Positions 1 through 4,622 of a stretch of 7,369 nucleotides of DNA are shown piece after piece. Under the pieces are notes generated by a model that ran no database searches, was not told where the DNA came from, and worked only from the letters and a program-made list of their open reading frames with translations. Within the stretch, counting starts at the first letter, position 1; each line of letters opens with the position of its first letter. The stretch covers positions 1-7,369 of the forward strand of contig MEQV01000203.1 in the NCBI GenBank assembly GCA_001770355.1, in the 5' to 3' direction. A program made the position numbers and the translations under genes. Origin of the DNA: Betaproteobacteria bacterium RIFCSPLOWO2_02_FULL_62_17. Its GTDB lineage: Bacteria; Pseudomonadota; Gammaproteobacteria; Burkholderiales; SG8-39.

Positions 1-1
1 A

Positions 2-661
2 CCATTCAAATGGGATGACAGCCGCGCATACGATAGAGGCAAGGTTATGACGGCCGAGGAACTCGAGGCCGGCGAGGAATTTGGGCGCTATCTTGATGTT
101 GATGGCGATGGCATCCCCTACCGGACGCTTCCCGGGACGCATCCGACCAAAGGGTCGTATTTCACGCGTGGCACGACCAAGGACCGCTACGCGCGATATT
201 CAGAGCAGGGACCGGATTACGTCGACAATATGCGGCGCCTGTTGCGCAAATTCGAATCGGCAAAAGAGCTGGTCCCGCAGCCTGTGGTGAGGCGAGCGAA
301 ACAGAAAGCCAGGATAGGAGCCATTTATTACGGTTCGACCAGCCCCGCCATGAACGAGGCGATGGATACGCTGGATGGGCAAGGCGTCATGCTCGATACG
401 CTCCGGATAAGGGCGTTTCCGTTCAGCGATGCCGTTGTTGAATTCGTGGCCGAGCACGACCAGATTTTTGTTATTGAACAGAACCGCGACGCGCAGCTGC
501 GTTCCCTGCTGGTAAATGAATTAAATGTCGATCCGGCAAGATTGATGCCTGTTCTTCACTACGACGGCACACCGATAACCGCGCGTTTCATTCTTGGGGA
601 AGTTTCCGAGCGCATGCGCCTGCTGAATGTTCAGCCCTTAAAGAAAGGAAAGGCCGCCTGA
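2..661 (+). CDS. korA: 2-oxoacid:ferredoxin oxidoreductase, alpha subunit (3' part only)
   Basis: The frame is open from the first complete codon at position 2 to a TGA at 659-661, giving 219 residues with no start, so the gene begins upstream of the window. The ATG at 47 lies inside conserved sequence and is not the start. The protein would be the alpha subunit of a cytoplasmic enzyme that oxidatively decarboxylates a 2-oxoacid (probably 2-oxoglutarate) with CoA to an acyl-CoA, reducing ferredoxin; it can also run in reverse. What is visible is the C-terminal third: a stretch around residues 39-69 (IPYRTLPGTHPTKGSYFTRG, then a DRYARYSE block) typical of KorA, then a transketolase-C-like domain (KARIGAIYYGSTSPAMNEA, DQIFVIEQNRDAQLRSLL). 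Proteobacterial KorA proteins are usually about 600 residues with the gamma domain fused at the N-terminus, which cannot be checked here. It is followed after one base by korB. The substrate is inferred from family similarity; a branched-chain or other 2-oxoacid is possible. Confidence 0.92.
   Translation, partial: PFKWDDSRAYDRGKVMTAEELEAGEEFGRYLDVDGDGIPYRTLPGTHPTKGSYFTRGTTKDRYARYSEQGPDYVDNMRRLLRKFESAKELVPQPVVRRAKQKARIGAIYYGSTSPAMNEAMDTLDGQGVMLDTLRIRAFPFSDAVVEFVAEHDQIFVIEQNRDAQLRSLLVNELNVDPARLMPVLHYDGTPITARFILGEVSERMRLLNVQPLKKGKAA
647..653 (+). promoter_or_regulatory. Ribosome binding site of korB
   Basis: GGAAAGG lies nine bases upstream of the ATG at 663, inside the last codons of korA. 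It supports the ATG at 663 as the korB start and suggests coupled translation of the two subunits. Confidence 0.6.
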
Positions 662-662
662 G

Positions 663-1718
663 ATGACCTACCTCACCAAACCCCGACTTCATCACCCGAC
701 CTTACCCGTCAACAAGGTCGGTTATACCCGGCGCGATTACGAGGGCAAAGTCTCGACCCTGTGCGCCGGCTGCGGGCATGATTCCATTTCAGCGGCCATC
801 ATCCAGGCCTGCTGGGAACTGAATGTCGAGCCGCACCGGGTCGCCAAGCTGTCCGGCATCGGCTGCAGTTCCAAGACCCCGGACTATTTTCTGGGCAATT
901 CTCATGGTTTCAACAGTGTCCACGGACGCATGCCTTCGGTGGCGACCGGCGCCAACCTGGCCAATCGTGATCTGGTGTATCTGGGGGTTTCCGGCGACGG
1001 CGATTCCGCTTCAATCGGGATCGGGCAGTTTGCCCATGTCATGCGCCGCGGCGTCAACATGACATACATAGTGGAGAATAACGGCGTCTATGGCCTTACC
1101 AAAGGGCAGTTTTCGGCGACAGCCGATCAGGGATCAAAATCCAAACGTGGCGTCGTAAACAGCGATTCGGCCATCGACATGGCCTCCCTGGCGCTGCAAC
1201 TGGGCGCCACGTTTGTGGCGCGCAGTTTCTCCGGAGACAAGCAGCAGCTCGTGCCGCTCATCAAGGCCGCCATTGCGCATTCTGGTGCCGCCTTCATCGA
1301 TGTCATCAGCCCCTGCGTGGCATTCAACAATCATCCCGGCAGCACCAAGAGCTACGACTATGTTCGTGAACACAATGATGCGGTCAACAGGCTTGATTTC
1401 TGGCCGTCGCGTGACGCGATAAGCGTCGATTACGCGGAAGGGGAGGTTATTGAAGTGCCTCAGCACGATGGTTCGATCATGCGGCTTCGCAAGACGCGCA
1501 AGGAATACGACCCGACGGACCGCTTGAAGGCCATCGATCAGATCGGCCAGCACCATGCCAGGGGCGAGGTGCTCACCGGCTTGCTGTATCTGAATCCTGA
1601 TGCCGAGGATTTGCACGAGCATCTCAATACTGTTGGCGTTTCGCTCAATAAGCTCACGGCGCGGGAACTTTGCCCCGGCGCCGCGGTGCTTGAGAAGATC
1701 AACGCTTCATTGCGCTGA
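663..1718 (+). CDS. korB: 2-oxoacid:ferredoxin oxidoreductase, beta subunit (thiamine diphosphate and Fe-S binding)
   Basis: This complete 351-residue protein is the catalytic partner of KorA. It binds thiamine diphosphate and one [4Fe-4S] cluster and passes electrons from 2-oxoacid decarboxylation to ferredoxin in the cytoplasm. Four cysteines, C34 and C37 (CAGCGH), C68 (GIGCSS) and C218 (SPCVAFNNH), have nearly the spacing known for the cluster ligands of archaeal two-subunit OFORs. The thiamine diphosphate motif runs from GDGD (111-114) to NNGVYGLTKGQ (139-149), where GLTKGQ is typical of Kor/OFOR beta subunits. The C-terminal 100 or so residues correspond to the PFO-beta C-terminal region. 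The ATG follows the korA stop by one base and has a good ribosome binding site. No ferredoxin-like delta subunit gene follows, so this appears to be the two-subunit (alpha-beta) type. In Thauera such a KorAB reduces ferredoxin for benzoyl-CoA reductase; nothing in this window shows that role here. Confidence 0.95.
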   Translation: MTYLTKPRLHHPTLPVNKVGYTRRDYEGKVSTLCAGCGHDSISAAIIQACWELNVEPHRVAKLSGIGCSSKTPDYFLGNSHGFNSVHGRMPSVATGANLANRDLVYLGVSGDGDSASIGIGQFAHVMRRGVNMTYIVENNGVYGLTKGQFSATADQGSKSKRGVVNSDSAIDMASLALQLGATFVARSFSGDKQQLVPLIKAAIAHSGAAFIDVISPCVAFNNHPGSTKSYDYVREHNDAVNRLDFWPSRDAISVDYAEGEVIEVPQHDGSIMRLRKTRKEYDPTDRLKAIDQIGQHHARGEVLTGLLYLNPDAEDLHEHLNTVGVSLNKLTARELCPGAAVLEKINASLR

Positions 1719-1771
1719 GAACCGGTTTCAGCAGGCTGCGCGGGTGGCCTTTAATCTGAGCGATTAGGACC

Positions 1772-1794
1772 GCGCGGCCAGAAGCGCGCCGCGC
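1772..1794. terminator. GC-rich hairpin between convergent korB and pncB
   Basis: GCGCGG (1772-1777) pairs perfectly with CCGCGC (1789-1794) around an 11-base loop. An alternative fold pairs GAAGC (1781-1785) with GCTTC (1796-1800). There is no T-tract on either strand, so this is not a classic intrinsic terminator. The location between two converging genes is the main reason to propose a role in ending transcription. Confidence 0.35.
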
Positions 1795-1805
1795 TGCTTC
1801 CAACA

Positions 1806-1830
1806 GCCGGCGCGAGATTTATGCGCCGGC
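1806..1830. terminator. Perfect 8-bp hairpin, possible bidirectional terminator
   Basis: GCCGGCGC (1806-1813) and GCGCCGGC (1823-1830) are exact reverse complements separated by the nine-base loop GAGATTTAT. The stem is entirely G and C, and it lies 11 bases beyond the pncB stop and about 90 bases after korB. It would form on either transcript. Neither strand has the run of U expected of a strong intrinsic terminator, so termination is likely but not certain. Confidence 0.5.
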
Positions 1831-1841
1831 GGTCTCACCAG

Positions 1842-3062
1842 TCAGGGTTTCAACTCGTGGAATAATTTCTCCCGTCCGAGTTTGACCATCGGTTCATTCT
1901 CGTACATGAATATGTCAGCCGTCGCGAAGGTATCGGCAAAGTTCTCGGGGATGAATGATCCGGTGCCGACGACATCCAGCGGCGCGCGCGCATTCGCGAA
2001 TATTTTGCACTTGAACAGGTTGAAACCCGATGATCCAAGGATCCTGCAGGCATTGAATCCATTGGCATCGAGAAGCTTGCGCAGATGAATCACGCTCGCA
2101 ACCGAAACGCCGGTGCCGAACAGCACGCGTCGCGCCCGGTCCTTGGTTATATTCAGGCTGTCCGCATCGAAGGACTCTTCTCCCATCACGTAGCGCACCG
2201 CTTCGTACTCGTTTGGCACATGCAGCCAGTCAGCGACGATGTCCACCGAACGCTCATAGGTCAAGCCTTCGGCATAGCGTTCGCCATGGGTATCAAGGCG
2301 AAGACTCAGCGTCCGCGAACCCGAGGGATCGCGAGGCAGGTAGTCGTTGTACCACCAGCGGCAAAGTTCAATGGCATCGGTGTACTCGGCGCCAAAGTAA
2401 TCGATCAGCACGGTCACGTTGTCCAAAGGGTGGGTTTCGACATACATCTGCGCGCTGCGAAGGGTCGATCCCGCGTAGCCGATCAGAGCGTGCGGCATGG
2501 TTCCCAGGCCCCTGTCCTGCCCGTAAAAGTGGGCAGTCAAATCCTGTGAACAGCCGATAAATCCGATCGCGCCTCCGAGCTTCGCGACTCTCGATCCGAC
2601 CGAAGCACCATAAGCGGCCAGCAGTGAAAAATCGTCGCCGGAGGAATGCCGCGCATGCATGTCGATGAAGCCAATTTTTCTCAGGCTTATCGCCATCTTA
2701 TAGGCGTTGTAGGCGCAGACGCAGGCAACCCCGGTCCTTTGCAGGATCAGCGTTTCCAGTTCGACCAGCGCCGCAAAGGACCCGCTGTAGGTGAAAATCG
2801 GCTTCTGATCCGGAACGAATGCCCCTTCCTCATACAATCGGGTGATTCGCAGCGGCGTCGCATCCGCAGGGTAATACTGGCGCAGTAGGTCAATGGCGGG
2901 GTTCACCGCGCAAATGACCCCATGCCGCAGAAAAACCCCATAGGTGACGGTGCGGTCCCCGAATCGCTCCACGATTTCGCGGGACTTGGTGAAATACTTG
3001 TCGGTCCTTGCGCGCACATACGCAAGCTTGTCGGCTGGGAGGGATTCGATGGGCTTGTTCAT
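1842..3062 (-). CDS. pncB: Nicotinate phosphoribosyltransferase-like protein, short archaeal-like type
   Basis: This 406-residue cytoplasmic protein probably makes nicotinate mononucleotide from nicotinate and PRPP with ATP hydrolysis, the entry step of the Preiss-Handler route of NAD salvage. Features of the family are visible in order: an N-terminal TDKYF (20-24), ELETLIL (101-107), the block DMHARHSSGDD (134-144) with Arg138, GTMPHALIG (187-195) whose His191 sits where the phosphorylated histidine is expected, RLDTHGER (255-262) corresponding to the usual RLDSGD-like motif, and a phosphate-binding-like VVGTGSF (364-370). The TDKYF opening and roughly 400-residue length resemble the short archaeal-type enzymes such as that of Thermoplasma more than E. 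coli PncB. The ATG at 3062 has GAGG (3072-3075 on the opposite strand) nine bases upstream. The gene converges on korB and diverges from a lipoprotein gene. A related phosphoribosyltransferase with another substrate is the main alternative. Confidence 0.82.
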   Translation of the reverse strand: MNKPIESLPADKLAYVRARTDKYFTKSREIVERFGDRTVTYGVFLRHGVICAVNPAIDLLRQYYPADATPLRITRLYEEGAFVPDQKPIFTYSGSFAALVELETLILQRTGVACVCAYNAYKMAISLRKIGFIDMHARHSSGDDFSLLAAYGASVGSRVAKLGGAIGFIGCSQDLTAHFYGQDRGLGTMPHALIGYAGSTLRSAQMYVETHPLDNVTVLIDYFGAEYTDAIELCRWWYNDYLPRDPSGSRTLSLRLDTHGERYAEGLTYERSVDIVADWLHVPNEYEAVRYVMGEESFDADSLNITKDRARRVLFGTGVSVASVIHLRKLLDANGFNACRILGSSGFNLFKCKIFANARAPLDVVGTGSFIPENFADTFATADIFMYENEPMVKLGREKLFHELKP

Positions 3063-3071
3063 GTTGAACTG

Positions 3072-3075
3072 CCTC
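3072..3075 (-). promoter_or_regulatory. Ribosome binding site of the phosphoribosyltransferase gene
   Basis: Read on the minus strand this is GAGG, nine bases before the ATG at 3062. It fixes that start, since no other in-frame ATG nearby has a comparable site. Confidence 0.6.
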
Positions 3076-3088
3076 GCGCAGGCACGGT

Positions 3089-3117
3089 TTGCGGAATAAG
3101 ACTACAAATTGTATCAG
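3089..3117 (+). promoter_or_regulatory. Weak candidate promoter for the lipoprotein gene
   Basis: TTGCGG (3089-3094) and TATCAG (3112-3117) are separated by 17 bases, the optimal sigma70 spacing, but match the consensus at only 3 of 6 and 4 of 6 positions. It lies about 45 bases upstream of the ATG at 3162. On the minus strand TACAAT (complement of 3108-3113) could be the -10 of the divergent gene (5 of 6 matches), but only a poor TTGGGG -35 sits 15 bases before it. Confidence 0.3.
3103..3113. repeat. Short palindrome TACAA-A-TTGTA in the divergent intergenic region
   Basis: TACAA (3103-3107) and TTGTA (3109-3113) are exact reverse complements around a single central A. The site overlaps the candidate -10 elements on both strands of the roughly 100-base divergent gap, which is where a repressor operator would sit. 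Five-base half-sites in AT-rich DNA can arise by chance, so this is tentative. Confidence 0.3.
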
Positions 3118-3161
3118 GGGAGGCCCACCCCCAAGCCGGTTGGCGGTATCCTTTCCAGGCC

Positions 3162-3515
3162 ATGCGGAAATCGCACCTGACCATACTTCCTGTCTTGATT
3201 GCCTGCATTGCGCTGGCCGGTTGCGCGACATGGGGAGCCGGATTTGGTTTTGGTGCTTCCACGGCGTCCAGGGCGCCGATTCCTCAGGGTTCTGGCCACT
3301 ACGTCAACCTGTCTTTTTCCAGCGACAATCGGGTGGTGACCGGGGTTTTCGTGGCAATTCTGCTTGCCGAGGGGGTACGCTATTACATCCGGCAGGACGA
3401 TGGCAGCCTGGTTCCGCTTGAGCGAGTACCCGAATCGGATCCAAATAGACGCGTTAGCGAGCAGGATTGCTCGGTGGTGGTTCGGCTGGACGGCGGAAAC
3501 CTCAGGTGCCGCTGA
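3162..3515 (+). CDS. Small outer-membrane-type lipoprotein of unknown function
   Basis: The 117-residue product starts with a classic lipoprotein signal: positively charged MRKSH, a hydrophobic core (residues 6-19), and the lipobox LAGC (18-21), so Cys21 would be lipidated. Residue 22 after the cysteine is Ala, not Asp, which fits export to the outer membrane under the usual Gram-negative sorting rule. The mature part has a Gly/Ser-rich linker (about 25-44), a hydrophobic VVTGVFVAILLAEGVRYYI patch (58-76), and two further cysteines (C102 and C116) that could form a disulfide. I do not recognise a named family. The reading frame is open upstream as far as 2922, but that part runs antisense to the neighbouring gene and the signal peptide marks 3162 as the start. 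There is no clear ribosome binding site, only AGG two bases before the ATG. It is divergent from the phosphoribosyltransferase gene and lies 100 bases before the TAXI binding-protein gene, which has its own promoter. Confidence 0.78.
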   Translation: MRKSHLTILPVLIACIALAGCATWGAGFGFGASTASRAPIPQGSGHYVNLSFSSDNRVVTGVFVAILLAEGVRYYIRQDDGSLVPLERVPESDPNRRVSEQDCSVVVRLDGGNLRCR

Positions 3516-3524
3516 AGCCTTGCA

Positions 3525-3565
3525 GGCAAGCGGATTATTGTTTTGACACCCGAATTGAGCTTGCC
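3525..3565. repeat. Inverted repeat GGCAAGC ... GCTTGCC around the -35 box
   Basis: GGCAAGC (3525-3531) and GCTTGCC (3559-3565) are perfect 7-base reverse complements separated by 27 bases. The right copy fills the end of the promoter spacer, touching the -10 box, and the left copy lies upstream of the -35. A third, partial copy (CTTGC at 3519-3523) adjoins the left arm. The position suits a regulator binding site for the transporter genes. It could instead be part of the end of the lipoprotein transcript. Confidence 0.35.
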
Positions 3566-3571
3566 TAGACT
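3543..3571 (+). promoter_or_regulatory. Sigma70-type promoter of the TAXI transporter genes
   Basis: A perfect -35 box TTGACA (3543-3548) is followed after exactly 17 bases by TAGACT (3566-3571), which matches the -10 consensus at four of six positions including the key T1, A2 and T6. Transcription would begin near 3578, giving a leader of about 38 bases before the ATG at 3616. This is the best promoter visible in the window. Confidence 0.65.
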
Positions 3572-3605
3572 CACCCTTTTCCTGAAACCAGTCTGGACAG
3601 ACAAT

Positions 3606-3609
3606 GGAG
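3606..3609 (+). promoter_or_regulatory. Ribosome binding site that decides the TAXI binding-protein start
   Basis: GGAG is six bases upstream of the ATG at 3616. The other in-frame ATG at 3604 has no such site before it and would place this sequence inside the gene, so 3616 is preferred. Confidence 0.6.
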
Positions 3610-3615
3610 AAAATC

Positions 3616-4575
3616 ATGCTCCGGAAATGTTTGCTTGCCGTTCTTGCAGCAGCCTTTTGCCAGCCGCTCGCGGCGCAGGAGAAGATTAATCTGGCGATAG
3701 GAACCGGCGGAACCGGCGGGGTTTATTACCCGCTGGGCGGAGGCCTGGCAAATCTGTTGTCCAAGTTTGTGCCGGGCATGCAGGCAACCGCCGAGGTTAC
3801 CGGAGGGTCGGTCGACAATCTGCGCCTGATTGCGAGCGGCAAGCCTTATATCGGGTTCACCATGGCCGATGCGGGCCAGGCTGCCTATCGTGGCGAGGAC
3901 AAGTTCAAGGGCGGCAAGGTACCGCTGAAAACGCTGATGGTCCTGTACCCGAACCGTATGCACGTGGCGACGGTCGAGGGGGTGGGCGTCAATCGGTTCG
4001 CCGACCTGAAGGGCAAGCGTGTCTCCACCGGTTCGCCCGGCAGCGCGACCGAGGTCATGGCCTTTCGCGTCATCGAGGCACTGGGCATGGACAAGGACCG
4101 CGACATGCGGCGCGAGCGCCTCGGCGTGGCCGAATCCGTGGCCGCGTTGAAGGATAGAAAAATCGAGGCGCTTTTCTGGGTTGGCGGGTTGCCGACCGGC
4201 GCGGTCAGCGATCTGGCCAATACGCCCAATACAAAGATCAAGATGATCGACCATGCCGAAGCGGTGGCGGGCATGAACAAGAAATATGGCCAGCTCTATG
4301 TCGAGGACACCATACCGAAAACTACCTACCGCGGCATGGATGCGGACAACAAGATCGCCACCGTCTGGAATATCCTGGTCGCGCATGAAAAGCTGAGCGA
4401 CCAAGCCGCCTATAACATCGTGAAGACGATTTTCGACAGACGCAGCGATTTGATCGCGGTGCACAACGAAGCCGAGAATTTCAAGATCGAATACCAGAAA
4501 AGCGCGGCGACACCGATCCCGTTTCATCCGGGGGCCGTGCGCTATTTCACCGAGCGCGGCGGCAAGCTAAATTGA
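3616..4575 (+). CDS. TRAP transporter solute-binding protein, TAXI family
   Basis: This is a periplasmic binding protein of 319 residues (323 if the ATG at 3604 is used). It would capture a small organic anion and deliver it to the membrane permease encoded next, for sodium- or proton-driven uptake. The N-terminus is a signal peptide: MLRK, a hydrophobic stretch (5-14), and a likely cleavage after Ala20. It is not a lipoprotein, because Cys15 has no lipobox. TAXI-family signatures follow: the glycine-rich GTGGTGGVYYPLGG (29-42), LKGKRVSTGSPGSATE (131-146), FWVGGLPTGAVSDLA (187-201), and the C-terminal IPFHPGAVRYFTE (301-313). The length is normal for the family. It has its own strong promoter, and its stop is 47 bases before the permease start. 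The substrate cannot be read from the sequence. Characterised TAXI systems carry glutamate/glutamine or 2-oxoglutarate, which would be compatible with the nearby korAB, but that link is speculative. Confidence 0.92.
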   Translation: MLRKCLLAVLAAAFCQPLAAQEKINLAIGTGGTGGVYYPLGGGLANLLSKFVPGMQATAEVTGGSVDNLRLIASGKPYIGFTMADAGQAAYRGEDKFKGGKVPLKTLMVLYPNRMHVATVEGVGVNRFADLKGKRVSTGSPGSATEVMAFRVIEALGMDKDRDMRRERLGVAESVAALKDRKIEALFWVGGLPTGAVSDLANTPNTKIKMIDHAEAVAGMNKKYGQLYVEDTIPKTTYRGMDADNKIATVWNILVAHEKLSDQAAYNIVKTIFDRRSDLIAVHNEAENFKIEYQKSAATPIPFHPGAVRYFTERGGKLN

Positions 4576-4576
4576 G

Positions 4577-4590
4577 GGGGTTCCGTCCCC
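4577..4590 (+). repeat. Small hairpin between binding-protein and permease genes
   Basis: GGGG (4577-4580) pairs with CCCC (4587-4590) across a six-base loop right after the binding-protein stop codon. Hairpins in this position can protect the upstream message and let a binding protein be made in excess over its permease. The stem is only 4 bp, so the role is uncertain. Confidence 0.25.
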
Positions 4591-4622
4591 GCAGGGATGT
4601 TGTATCGCTGCGTGGTCGATGA

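Noticed and set aside
1134..1622. 162-codon minus-strand open frame opposite korB
   Set aside because: It lies over conserved korB sequence, has no motif, and has no sign of its own translation start signal.
2922..3161. Upstream extension of the lipoprotein frame
   Set aside because: It runs antisense through the start of the phosphoribosyltransferase gene and would bury the signal peptide and lipobox 80 residues into the protein.
3571..4527. 318-codon open frame on the minus strand opposite the TAXI binding-protein gene
   Set aside because: It mirrors the GC-rich codon pattern of the plus-strand gene. The translation is rich in His, Arg and Asp with no recognisable motif, while the plus-strand protein has a signal peptide and family motifs throughout.
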